The notes beneath the pieces were generated by a model that saw only the letters and a program-made list of their open reading frames with translations, searched no databases and was not told where the DNA came from. The position numbers and the translations under genes were made by a program. DNA of 60,201 nt, taken from the NCBI GenBank assembly GCA_002633005.1, contig NMRA01000921.1:18539-78739 (forward strand), given 5' to 3'. Positions 22,892-33,810 of the stretch are shown here, in pieces (the first letter of the stretch is position 1; the number at the start of each line of letters is the position of its first letter). The DNA is from Phoronis australis (Eukaryota > Phoronida > Phoronidae).

Positions 22892-23732
22892 CTGGAAATC
22901 ATAATTTAGTTGCACCATCAATATTTTTATACAATGTACGTATCCATACTTCGAAGTTGAGGCTCAAAAGAAATGAAAATGCAATTGGTGAAATTTTGTA
23001 GTCCGTGTACAGGTATGTCTGCTTTTCTAATTTATACTAAACTGAAAGAAATGATACTAAAATTTAGTGGCAAAGGAGTTCAGCAATTTTTCTTATTTTA
23101 GTACCAAAAAACTTGTTCATCAGTAGTTAGAGCAGCCAGGACTTTGAATCGTGACAATTGTCTGACATAGTCATAGCGCCACCATGTGGATTAGCTTCTA
23201 AAAGTACGCATTGTAACAAATTCCGTGATGGAGCAGGAGTACTTTCGAACATATGATGACCTAACAAAATGTGTTAACAGAGAAGCCCTACACCAAATGA
23301 ATTAAAAAATGCCAAATAAGAAAATGAATATGCTTTCACAAGGTGCAAATGAAATAAAAATCCCCATTCATGCATAATACTATATGTAATTGAAATTTCT
23401 TTTGTTTTTGGAGAACATGCGTTTATAAATGTATTAGCGGAAAATCAATAAAAGACAGTTATGATACTTGGCGTTTCCCAAACGAAGTGTACAATTCTGT
23501 TTTCTCCATTCCTTGCAACATTTCTCAAACATTTGGAAGAGTATATGTTTTCAGCAATGTCATAATAGTTTGAACATACGGACCCATTAGCAGTTCGTAC
23601 AAGGGGATTTGCAGTTTCGAAAAAAGACTCGAATTGCGTTGATAGGAGCTGATGCTGTTCATGCTAGAAATGAAAGAGGGGTATTGTCTGTCTAATGATG
23701 AGTTTTTAAATTTGAGAAAAATATTGACATAC

Positions 23733-23762
23733 CTCCACCTTCTCCACTTCTAGTTGTAGTGT
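23733..23762 (-). CDS. 30-bp phase-1 microexon encoding TTTRSGEGG
   Basis: The acceptor ...aatttgcag and donor GTATGT bound 30 bp. Relative to the 36-bp copies it lacks two codons, keeping the frame. It reads D-T-T-T-R-S-G-E-G-G and retains the Ser-Gly-Glu-Gly motif, the classical SGxG glycosaminoglycan attachment sequence, with acidic residues close by. The 5'-flanking intron (tataatttgcag) is almost identical to that of the copies at 23960 and 27147. Confidence 0.75.
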
Positions 23763-23959
23763 CTGCAAATTATAATTAAGTTTTATATTAAGTATTCATG
23801 TCTTTAATAACAAAAATGTGGTGCACAACAAATGCGCCACTAGGTGGCACGAAATATGCCGAATTCATGTGAAAATAGCAAAATGTCATTGTTTCTTTAA
23901 TGGAAAGGTAATGTCTGCCTAATATTAAGTTTCTAATTTGGAGAAAAATAATGACACAC

Positions 23960-23995
23960 CTCCACCTTCTCCACTTCCAGTTGGTTTAATAGTGT
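23960..23995 (-). CDS. 36-bp phase-1 microexon encoding TIKPTGSGEGG
   Basis: The acceptor ...aatttgcag and donor GTGTGT bound 36 bp reading D-T-I-K-P-T-G-S-G-E-G-G in phase 1. SGEG is intact. It lies only 197 bp from the 30-bp copy, so the unit here is duplicated at very short spacing with a minimal intron. Confidence 0.75.
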
Positions 23996-24119
23996 CTGCA
24001 AATTATAATTAAGTTTTATGATGGTAAGTATTCATATCTGTAAGCAGAAGTTGGTGCATGAGAAATGCGCCAATGAATGCACCGCCAATGATCTGCTTCG
24101 AGGGATGTTTATTTATATT

Positions 24120-24420
24120 CCAAAATGACCACTAGATGGCGCGAAATATGCCAATCTGAAAATAGCAACATGTCATTGTTTCTTTAATGGAAAGCTATTT
24201 ACCAAATTTCATGAAAAATTGTCAAATAACGTCAGAGAAAATTAGGAAAACTGAAAAAATGAAACTGCCACTAGGGGGCACAGCTTTTGCTGGGTCTATC
24301 CTCAAGTCGTCGTCCATTGTCAACGTCATATAACTACATGTGCTAAATTTAACAAAGATTCTGCAGTGGGTTTAGGAAGTGGAAAAAAAATGTCACTAGG
24401 AGGGGGTTGTACTGAAACCC
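24120..24420. repeat. CTCF-motif-bearing repeat family R1, short fragment
   Basis: Contains accactagatggcgc (about 24127), tgccactagggggcacag (about 24268) and a decayed tcactaggaggggg, with the same connecting text as the larger blocks. Truncated copy in the intron between microexons. Confidence 0.75.
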
Positions 24421-25240
24421 CCTTGATCTTCAACCCCCTCGATCCACGACCCATGAGGTGCAACCCCCTCTACCCATGAACTGTGGCGATAGAGGTATCT
24501 GTGCCATTTTTACCTATTACACAATCTTATTACGTCGCTGGGCACCTTTCCCATAAGACATACTTTAACGCCAGTCTGCTCTGGCTGAAGTCTGGTGATA
24601 GGAAACAGAAAGTGGCATGGGAATTCCGGTGGTCTTGAATAAAGCATTGTGAGCGCGCTAGACGTCATCCCTATATCGTGCAAGTCAACATAACGTGCAG
24701 TACAGTTAGACAAACGGCTATCAATGGCACAGTTCAGATAAACTTAGGGAGAGAGAGTACGTTAACGTGAATGTACATAATTTCATATTTTTATTATTCG
24801 CTCTATATTCGTTTACAATATACTCCATATAATGCTGGAATACTTTTTATGTAGTTAAATTTTTGTTTTTCAAACTGTATTTACTGGTGATTTTATAGTT
24901 TTGTTAGTTCCTCAAACTCACTAATAAATGCTTATCTGCCAAATTTTATGAAAATCTGTGGAGGATCTTTTAAGATACAGACTGAGGTAAATGTGAAAAT
25001 CTAAAATTTAATGAAGATCCTGCAAAGCGTTAACAAGATGCAGGCATAGGTGCCAAAGTCAAACAAAATTGCCACAGTCTTATCAAATTTACCTGATGAT
25101 GATTACTGATTATTTTACAAACGTCATTTTCCAGCTACACATTAGCTTCATTTTTGTTTTCCCAGCATTTCTTACTTCTCATTTGGCCAAACACTAATAT
25201 TATTCTCGTGAAAGCGGCATAAGGACAACCTACTATTAAC
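24421..25240 (-). other. Intron of the Ig gene
   Basis: No exon is visible. The last 100 bp (25140-25240) is homologous to 22715-22800, which immediately precedes (on the plus strand) the microexon at 22856. A further microexon is therefore predicted just inside the gap. Confidence 0.5.
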
Positions 25241-25947
25241 NNNNNNNNNNNNNNNNNNNNNNNNNNNNNNNNNNNNNNNNNNNNNNNNNNNNNNNNNNNN
25301 NNNNNNNNNNNNNNNNNNNNNNNNNNNNNNNNNNNNNNNNNNNNNNNNNNNNNNNNNNNNNNNNNNNNNNNNNNNNNNNNNNNNNNNNNNNNNNNNNNNN
25401 NNNNNNNNNNNNNNNNNNNNNNNNNNNNNNNNNNNNNNNNNNNNNNNNNNNNNNNNNNNNNNNNNNNNNNNNNNNNNNNNNNNNNNNNNNNNNNNNNNNN
25501 NNNNNNNNNNNNNNNNNNNNNNNNNNNNNNNNNNNNNNNNNNNNNNNNNNNNNNNNNNNNNNNNNNNNNNNNNNNNNNNNNNNNNNNNNNNNNNNNNNNN
25601 NNNNNNNNNNNNNNNNNNNNNNNNNNNNNNNNNNNNNNNNNNNNNNNNNNNNNNNNNNNNNNNNNNNNNNNNNNNNNNNNNNNNNNNNNNNNNNNNNNNN
25701 NNNNNNNNNNNNNNNNNNNNNNNNNNNNNNNNNNNNNNNNNNNNNNNNNNNNNNNNNNNNNNNNNNNNNNNNNNNNNNNNNNNNNNNNNNNNNNNNNNNN
25801 NNNNNNNNNNNNNNNNNNNNNNNNNNNNNNNNNNNNNNNNNNNNNNNNNNNNNNNNNNNNNNNNNNNNNNNNNNNNNNNNNNNNNNNNNNNNNNNNNNNN
25901 NNNNNNNNNNNNNNNNNNNNNNNNNNNNNNNNNNNNNNNNNNNNNNN
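25241..25947. other. Assembly gap (707 unresolved bases)
   Basis: A run of N. The sequences on both sides match the flanks of the microexon unit around 22.7-23.6 kb, so the gap sits inside another copy of the duplicated unit. Confidence 0.98.
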
Positions 25948-26725
25948 AGATTATGTTTCAATGGTTTTTATGCAGATTCACGATGTTTTTAAAACGTCTA
26001 CAAACGGATCATATGACTTTAATAGCTTATTTAATGCATTAGAGTAAAATCAATGAAAAGACAGTTCTCGCACACAGAAACACAACGTCCTTTTGGACTA
26101 AAGACCCTTCTGTACGTAGGATTTCAATGCAGTTTTTTTGTTTTCCCCATTCGTTGCACCATATTCGCAATATTTGGAACAAGAGCAACGAAGAGCGTTG
26201 GAATGCGTCAACGAATTTGAAGTTGGGAACAATGACTTGAATTGCTTTGATACGAAAATGATGCTGTTAATGCGGCGTATCGACGGCTACCTACTGACCG
26301 AGAATGTCTGTGTTCCAATTTCCTAAAAAAGTGAAAGTTGCACAGAAATGGCAACGTTTTTGCACCGTACAAGAGTGTGGAGTGACGGTACGGAACATAC
26401 CACTCAGTCAGTAGCCACACTTTTTTCTGCATATTTCAGTCTAGGAATCGGGTTTCAACCGAACACAGAAGCGGCGTTAGGAGGAAGGACTGTCCACCAT
26501 GTAGTGTATTTCTAAATTTTATAAATAACGGACAGAATGCTTCCATTCTAGGATGAGTGATGCTACGCCCTGGACCCGGGCTCAGAAGGAGTGCTAGGAC
26601 ACGTAGGCTGATGCACGGTGTTTAGACCCCACTAATTCTACATGGCAACAGTGAATACGAGTGACCAAGGTTTAACACAGCCTTTGAGAGTTTACCACTC
26701 CTTGGTTCAGTTGGTTGTAGCTCAC

Positions 26726-26914
26726 TTATGTCTGCGGCATTGATCGTGCAAGTGGTTCAAGTTTGTATGGTCTCAAAGTCGATGACATTTGTTGTCCGAT
26801 TCTTCTAGTATTTGATTGTATTCCCGTATCTATACTCTCCTCTCTGTCCGCATAATAATTGTCAAAATCTCGCTCAAAATCGACCTCGTCTTCTGATCTG
26901 CTGTGTTCTGCCAT
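26726..26914 (-). CDS. Small acidic ORF, possible first exon of an unidentified gene
   Basis: Starting at ATG 26914, 62 codons read MAEHSRSEDEVDFERDFDNY..., acidic at the N-terminus and ending TLRPYKLEPLARSMPQT before TAA; a GTGAGC donor-like sequence overlaps the end. The LRPYKLEPL stretch resembles the 'PYxFEP' motif that precedes a Cys-rich DWCxCGxC module in many marine-invertebrate proteins related to the P2X7 C-terminal domain; this is recalled by pattern only. No Cys module is found nearby. It lies in an intron of the Ig gene on the same strand, about 230 bp downstream of the microexon at 27147. It may be a transposon-carried or captured exon, or chance. Confidence 0.35.
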   Translation of the reverse strand: MAEHSRSEDEVDFERDFDNYYADREESIDTGIQSNTRRIGQQMSSTLRPYKLEPLARSMPQT

Positions 26915-27146
26915 TAATGCAATTGATTGTCAAGTGACCAAATATCTTCCTTCCATTACATCATTTGCAAATAACAAATTTTCCTTCAAAATTAAAAAAT
27001 GGCTACCATTTGGCATAAAAAGGACTTATTCAGTTAGATTTTATGACATTCATTTCATATTAGCTAACTGAAACCTCAAAGACTAAGGAAATGCATTGTA
27101 GGAATTCATTAGGTTAATTTCAAGTTTAAGAAAAATATTGACATAC

Positions 27147-27182
27147 CTCCACCTTCTCCACTTTCAGTTGGCTTAATAGTGT
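27147..27182 (-). CDS. 36-bp phase-1 microexon encoding TIKPTESGEGG
   Basis: The acceptor ...aatttgcag and donor GTATGT bound 36 bp reading D-T-I-K-P-T-E-S-G-E-G-G in phase 1. The SGEG motif has Glu on both sides of the Ser-Gly and Asp at the next junction, the acidic context favoured for glycosaminoglycan priming. The flanking intron is closely similar to that of the 23.7 and 24.0 kb copies. Confidence 0.75.
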
Positions 27183-27252
27183 CTGCAAATTATAATTAAG
27201 TTTTATATTAAATATTCATATCTATAAGCAACAGTTGGTGCACAGCAGAAAG

Positions 27253-27642
27253 ATGCAGGATGTGAAAAGATACTGTGCATGTATAGTTGTGACACATGGA
27301 ATGTCCTCATTTTCTAAATGGCAATTGTGGCAATTGCACTTCATTGAAATAAATGAAGTTGAACGTACACAAGTATTCCGTAAGTTTTTGGATTGGAAAC
27401 AGGGGTTTGTAGCCAGGACCCGTAGATCTAATCTATGTCCACGAGTGTTTAACTGGCCGGACAACCTGTATGACGTGGTCGGAGCACCACCACCACGTGG
27501 ATTCTGGAAGTACGCCATTGCAGCAAATCCATGGATGACTGAGCAAAAGAATCTTCAAGCAAATGGTGAACTAACAAAACTTGTGAAACTTGTTGATGAA
27601 GAATTTAAGTTCTACTCAGAACACCAAAGTGATGTTCCATGA
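27253..27642 (+). CDS. Unidentified Trp-rich ORF on the strand opposite the Ig gene
   Basis: From ATG 27253, 129 codons run to TGA. The reading is unusually protein-like for an intron: many Trp and aromatic residues (SKWQLWQLHF, FLDWKQGF, NWPDN, GFWKYAIA, NPWM) and a helical Lys/Glu-rich end (LTKLVKLVDEEFKFY). The segment is less AT-rich than its flanks. No signal peptide or membrane segment is visible. I do not recognise a family. It could be a retrocopy or transposon-derived fragment. It begins about 70 bp from the microexon at 27147. Confidence 0.35.
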   Translation: MQDVKRYCACIVVTHGMSSFSKWQLWQLHFIEINEVERTQVFRKFLDWKQGFVARTRRSNLCPRVFNWPDNLYDVVGAPPPRGFWKYAIAANPWMTEQKNLQANGELTKLVKLVDEEFKFYSEHQSDVP

Positions 27643-28499
27643 GTCTGGATACTTCGATAACGTGCAAAGCAAGGTGCTCCCGACGATTGTCATTGGAATT
27701 GAGTAATGCCTGAGAAGTCACATGATGACAAAAGTAATGTTGATTATCAACAGAGTAGCAATTCACCAGTCTGTCAGAATTATGCAGAGGTCGATTATAT
27801 AGTATGCAACCAAAGACCACTTGAAGTTTTTAGCTAGCTTGTGAATACATCAAAACAAACACGTCCCGTACAATATTTCATCAAAATCCTTCAAGCACCA
27901 CGTTAAACGGACAGGTCCGAAAATGAAGGTCAGAATCTGATGTATTCTCTTCAACTGAAACACATACATCATAATACCACTATATCAATTATGGGGCTTG
28001 TTAGAATTTGAGATAAAACACAAAAAAGAAAAGAAAAGGCTGGTATTAATCATCCTTTGAACCCTGTAGCATAAAGAGATGAATAGTAACTGAAAAACCT
28101 GGAGACGTAAACATAATAAAAATGGCCGCAGGGGGAAAATTGGTATCCAATTCAAAATGGTGAGGTGTCGTCGTCTCTATAATATCAAAATATTTACCTA
28201 ATTTGAAAAAAAATCTGTCCAAAAATTGGGTATAGAATTTAAAAAACAACTTGACATTAGGGGGCAAATAAGAGGATAAACCACCATTTTATTCAAGCTC
28301 AACTTGAAACAGACAGCTAGATTCAATATACGCGACTCACACCACATGAGAGGGCAAAATTTTTGTAGCAATTATTCGTAAGCAAGATCTCCATTTCAGG
28401 ACCGACCAAACTTGTGATAATTATACATCATTTGCGTTTTCCAACTACACAAACACACCAACTTGCAGCCCTGAGGGGGCCAATGTTTGGACAATTTCT
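27643..28499 (-). other. Intron, nothing recognised
   Basis: AT-rich intron sequence. Fragments near 28124 and 28254 (gcagggggaaaa, attagggggcaaa) look like decayed pieces of repeat family R1. No exon was found. Confidence 0.35.
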
Positions 28500-28774
28500 A
28501 GTGTGGGTGTGTGTGTCAGTGACACCACACTGAACATTGACGCATTAACACATATAAACAATCTCAGATTCAGTGATTGTAAAAGAGATGACGGGTTCAC
28601 TGATAACGCTACTTCCATTGACATGCCGGCACCACATGTACTCGTGAGATGCGGGAATTGGTGGAGATGACGTGACACCTCCACAAGTCAAACTGACTTG
28701 ATCCTTGATGTAGTAGTCAAATGGTGATCGTTTTTAACATACTTGAATGTCAGCATCGGTTATAGGCACTGATG
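28500..28774 (-). pseudogene. Decayed Ig-domain exon with two in-frame stops
   Basis: After acceptor ...ttttcaaccag, the phase-1 frame reads SVPITDADIQV, then meets TAA (28736-28734). It then continues as FDYYIKDQVSLTCGG, with B-strand Cys, then EYMWCRHVNGSS with the core Trp, and SFTITESEIVYMC with F-strand Cys. A second TAA (28547-28545) interrupts the frame right after that Cys. Spacing of the Cys, Trp and Tyr-x-Cys is that of an Ig C2/I-set domain. NGS is a sequon. No good donor follows. It lies between the functional Ig exon and the microexon cluster and shares the phase-1 start. It is probably a former second Ig domain of the same gene, now skipped. Confidence 0.65.
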
Positions 28775-29074
28775 CTGGTTGAAAAATTAAAAGAAAAGAA
28801 GCCATGAAATATACATTCTCAATCTAATACGGCAAGGTGAAATTCCTTGTCGAAACCCACCAATTGCACTTGGCCCATATTATGGAACGAAAACTGCTAG
28901 GAACTGTACGTAACTGCGATGAAGGGATACGTTAACACAGCACTCTCTAATGATGATGAATTTCTATATAACAAGTTTATTCAATGTATTTCAACCACCA
29001 GTCCTGAGGTATGTGTTGTGATTTTTGATTCAAGAATCAATACATTAAACTAATTAATTTTAATAATTTATCTT

Positions 29075-29560
29075 TTGCACCAACTCAGTTTCAGATTTGA
29101 TGGAGAAACGTTACATGGCTTGAGTTCTCCCCCCACCGCCTGCCTACGTAGGGAAGACTACTTGGCATTCAAGAAGAGCAGAAATCATCTTCAATCTCTT
29201 TTCCCTACATCAGGGGGATTTCAGAACACCTATATACGTCTAGTTTATATCCCTGATGATGTCAACACCTATAGGAAGCCCGTTAACAGCCTGAGAAACG
29301 AACTAGTCCACCTCAAGGATCCCACCCCCTCGATCCCCAATGTTGTCATATCTCAAATGTCTTGCACTGAAGATCCATCTCATACCTACATCTGTGAGAC
29401 TAAGCGATCCCTAGGTACCAGAATCAAAGAGCACAACAAACTGGACAAGTCCACAAGCATGGGAGAACATCCCGGAACATCTGGCCATACTGTAAGTGGT
29501 AAATGTGCCAAAACACTGTCTAAAGAAGAGAACTGGATCTCAAAGGAAGTTAAGGAATAA
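29075..29560 (+). pseudogene. Penelope-like element fragment with GIY-YIG endonuclease
   Basis: The open frame has two parts. The first resembles the end of a Penelope-type reverse transcriptase and linker (KPVNSLRNELVHLKDPTPS, then a short Cys-containing strand). The second resembles the GIY-YIG nuclease: TYICETKRSLGTRIKEHN, then TSGHTV and KEENWISKEVKE, matching the 'ETGRSLxxRxxEH ... GHxx ... REExWxxRxxKEA' pattern of these elements. The reverse transcriptase core is absent, so the copy is 5'-truncated and inactive. It sits antisense in an intron of the Ig gene. Confidence 0.7.
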
Positions 29561-30440
29561 TGAGACACAATATGGCAGACAAGAGAAATTTTACTTTGTC
29601 AAAGTTAAGGAATTTGTTATTTATTTTTTAACCCTTGTCTGTGTAATGTAACGGTCTCCAAACAATTGGTCAAATTTTGAGAATTCAAGCTATTTACTAA
29701 GCTTCTGAAAATCAGAGAAATGCAAATTTTAAGAACTACTTTTGTCCATGATTGAAAAATTTAAAAACAAATTATCAAGTATTTCATTATGGGTCAAAAG
29801 AAACAATAATTGCTACAGTAGTTATTTTCTATGCAAACTTGTTGATTCAGTTCGTGACTTACGAACCTTGATTGGGGGTTTCAGAATGAACTGTTGAACT
29901 AGATTATAAAATACACTGTAGACAGTATTTGACTGTTGCTGCCTATACCAAAACTGACTGTGTCTACTTGAACGACCTCACAAAACATCTAACTGTAACA
30001 AATCTGCGGTACATTAAGCCAAAGTTCGACAAATCAACTGGTAGATCAAGAATTGGTAATTAGATTTTGCAATTTCAACCTGACATATTGTACCAGTCAG
30101 TATAATTTGACCTAAAATCGCGACTCAGAAGACCAGACCTTGGAGTAATTTTTGGCCAGGGAAATGTGAAAGGCTTACCACATTGAAGTGGAGCAAACCT
30201 TCAAGATTTGAAAGTAATTCTCATGTTTTGACAATGCGTTGACATTTCAGAATATATGCATACAATTGTCCACACATAAGTACAATTTGCATAATGTTTA
30301 CGATAATCCCATACACAGTACAATTTTTTCAAGAGGAAAAAACAGAGTAAGTCTTCTGCAACAAGAGCAACGCGGAGCTTTGAAATGCGTCCACGAATGC
30401 ATCGCAAATGCTGTGCTTTTAGGGTTGCTTATTTGTGTCA
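29561..30440. other. Intron; only a microexon-unit flank is recognised
   Basis: From about 30350 to 30500 the text 'caagagcaacgcggagctttgaaatgcgtcc' matches the intron next to the other microexons (20455 and 26178). The microexon itself is not found here, so this copy of the unit has lost it. Confidence 0.45.
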
Positions 30441-32066
30441 TAAAATGGGTACTAGATGGCTCAAAAACATGTAATCCTTCCGAATATGGGAACATGTCAC
30501 TGATTCTTTAATAGAAATCTATACACAAAATTCCAAATTTCATAGAAATCCACCAAGGAACTTCAGAGAAACAAAGGAAAATGGAATAAAATGAAATTGC
30601 CATAAGGGGGCACTCCACCTGTCTATTGTTTGCTTCATATAAATACATTTACTAAATTTAATAAAGATCCTCCAGTGGATTTAGGAGATACAGCTTTGGG
30701 CGCAAAACAAAACAAAACTACCACTAGGAGGAGCCAGAGTAGTCAAAGCCGTCATCATCAACCGTCCTCTTCACACTGAGAACATATATGATATGCTTAG
30801 GATGATTTGGTTGATAGAGAGGTAGACTCGAAAACAGCAAAAAAATGGCCAATAGGTGATGCAAATTACGTTGATTCTATCCAAAAATGGGAGGATTGCG
30901 TCATCTCATCAATAGATGCCCGTATTCAAAATTTTATGGAAATCTGTTGAGGACCTTTGAACATACAGAGGTAAACGTAAAACTTAAATTGCCACCAGGG
31001 GGAATATCAGTATTCAGATCCATCCCAAAATAATCTTCGTTCGTTGTCAACATTATGTAAACACACTTATTAATTTTAGTAAAGATCCTACAAACAGTTA
31101 AGGAGATATAGCTATGGGCACAAAAACAAACTGTCACTAGGAGGCGCCACAGTAGTCAGTCATCAGAAAATCATCATCAGCCGTTAACTTTATAATAAAA
31201 ACATATATGCCAATTTTCACAATTATCCTGAAAGCGGATTGGTTTATAGAGGGGTGGACGCCAAAAGACAGACTCGAAAACAGTAAAAACGGCCACTGGA
31301 TGGCAAATCCATCTGAAAATGGAAAGACAGCATCACCTAACAGAAGCCTGTACGCCAAGTTTTATGAAAATACTTGAGGACCTTTGAAGATTCATAGGAA
31401 AACATAAAAAATAAAATTGCCACTAGGTGGCACACCAGCCAACAGATCTGTCTGAAAGTCATTGTCGTCCATTCTCAAAATCATATAAATAAATGCACTT
31501 ACTAAATTTAGTAAAGATGCTGCCAAACGGTTAAAGAGATAAAGGCATAGGCACCAAAAATAAAACTGCCACTAGGAGGCGCCACAGTAGTTGAAGTCAT
31601 CAGAAAATCATCGCCAACTTTCATCTTCATAGTAAAACATACATGCCAATTTTCACAATCACGCTTAAAGCAGTTTGGTTGATAGAGGGGTGGACATCAA
31701 AAAACAGACTTGAAAACAGTAAAAATGGCCATTAGGTGGGGCAAACCACCTCGAATTCATCCGAAAACGGGAGGATGATGTCATTTTACTACTTATGTAC
31801 CAAATTTCATGAAAATACCTTGAGGACCTTTGAAGGCAAATGTAAAAAAACAAATTGCCACTAGGGGGCACACCGGTAGCTGGATAAGTCGGAAAGTTCG
31901 TTCATGACGTCCCATTAATGAAAGGAATACATGTCCAAAACTTCATGAGCATACCTCAATCGGTTTTGGGGATGCCAGAAGCTGGGCACCGGAAGCCAGA
32001 CGGACGCCGCTCGGACGGACGCAGATGACAGCATAATACGTCCATATATAAATATGTGGGCGCATA
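30440..32066. repeat. CTCF-motif-bearing repeat family R1, block 2
   Basis: Three to four units of about 440 bp with the same order of motifs as block 1. Core matches include 30598, 31132, 31418, 31567 and 31856; several others are decayed. The block ends in cggacggacgcagatgac and the hairpin CCATATATAAATATGTGG (32042-32059). Confidence 0.85.
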
Positions 32067-33810
32067 ATAAACCAAATTTGAGGGTAACTAACAGGAAAGT
32101 TAGTAAAAAGGTGAAAAGGTCAACCTTGAGACAGAAATTAAAACCGTGTTTCTGTTTCTGCTTCTGTTTCTGTGCTGACGTCAGAGGGTAGGCACCGGGA
32201 TAGTCTCTGGTACTCCTCCTTGCAGTATCGCACGCACTATAAATTTGGAGATGCTGTGCCTGTACTAAAATTTCTGGTCTCATCTAACATGCCATTCTAA
32301 CCAGGTGTCCTATAACTTTCAATTTTTTGGCTAAATGGACAAATGACCCTAAAAATTAGCTCGATTTTCATGTGTGTTGCTAATTCTTGTCATAAAAATG
32401 CTAATTATGGGTATTTCACTATACTATCAAATTTGTGCAATCACATGGACCCCAAACTTTATAAAAATAACATCTCAACTTTGGCACATAATTGACCTCA
32501 CTAGGTCAAAGGTCATCTCCTGGATATCATGGTGCCGTATGCCGTCCACTACAAAAGTGTTAAATAGTTAAGTTAATGTTAAGTTTTCAATCACAATTAA
32601 ATTATTAATTCCTGATTCTTATTTAACTAGTTACGCAATATAGACCAAAATTTTAGATCCTAGGAATTATTTGTTCAGTCAGAAATTGCGTGACAGACGT
32701 ACAGCGAATTTGTACGTTCGTCACCTCCGTCCATCACAGCCAAGAAATTACAATATTTCAGCCAATAAAAATAAACTTCGGTCATATTTTACTTTCAAAC
32801 CTTGCAGAAGATAAACTGTTACAGTTGTTGACCACTTGTATCATTAGGAGGTGACACCAACAAGAAAACAATACATTACAGAAAGGGTCAATATATATGG
32901 CCACATCAGGCTACATTTGAATTTTCACAATTCTAATTCCAAAAGCAAGTTTTCAGTCAGCAGCTTTTCTGCTGACTTTTCCTAGATTTAGATTGACAAC
33001 AGATGCTCACCAATGTGTCAAATCTTCCTTTTTGTTCCCTCACAGTTAGGCAGCTGCACAAAATAATGTGAAAGTGAAAACAATAAATTTTGTAAACCAC
33101 GCTGCCTGACCTAACCCTAACCTCCACTTTCACTTTGACATGATTCTCTAAACAGTGTTGAGCTGGGAACAGATTTTGGGCTTGGCCTGCCAAGCTCTCA
33201 GTTGTTTAGTCTTGTGTTTGTAAGCAAGCAGTTCCTGACCTGGCATAATTGGATGATTCTGACTGGGCCATGGTTAAGACATTAAATGTATCTTGGTGTA
33301 ATAAGTTCTCTGTGTATGGGTCTTTTGTTTTAAGTTTAACAGTGGTGTTTTAGGAGATTTAATTGAAAGATATCATGAAAATTAGATGGTTGGAAGACTA
33401 CAATAGTCCATATCTCTATGCCATAAAGAAATCTTGTTGAAGAAACGTAGTGACACAAATATACACATTTCCATGGTGCATGCGGACACAGTGAAATAGG
33501 CCTACCCTCCACTATATGAAAAATGACCCCTATAAACTCAACTTGGAAACACCAGCCACTCGCATGTGGAAATCCTGCTGTTACTTGTCAAAGTAATTAT
33601 ATGCATTTACTAAGGTATTCACAAGTGGTACTTATTCTCTTACTTCACATTTTTTGACGTGACAAAACGGTAGGATTGTCATTTTCGAGTTCTTTTATTG
33701 GCATTTAATGATTCTTCATTGTTGTTGAAGGTCAGGCCAAAATTTGGGACCCATTCAACCTCATGTTTACTGACTTTCTAAAACCGCTCTGAGGTGGTGG
33801 CGTATTACAA
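32067..33810 (-). other. Intron, nothing recognised
   Basis: No exon is visible. Includes a 'gtttctgtttctgcttctg' simple repeat near 32144, a TGACGTCA (CRE-type) palindrome near 32176 and a short telomere-like 'cctaaccctaacc' at 33110-33122. None is supported as functional. Confidence 0.35.

Noticed and set aside
25236-25961. 241-residue open frame on the minus strand
   Set aside because: It is almost entirely the run of unresolved bases and has no sequence content.
28445-28684. 79-codon minus-strand open frame
   Set aside because: It is an out-of-frame shadow of the decayed Ig exon, whose true frame is identified by the Cys/Trp pattern.
33105-33125. Telomere-like cctaaccctaacc
   Set aside because: Only about two units; too short to indicate an interstitial telomere.
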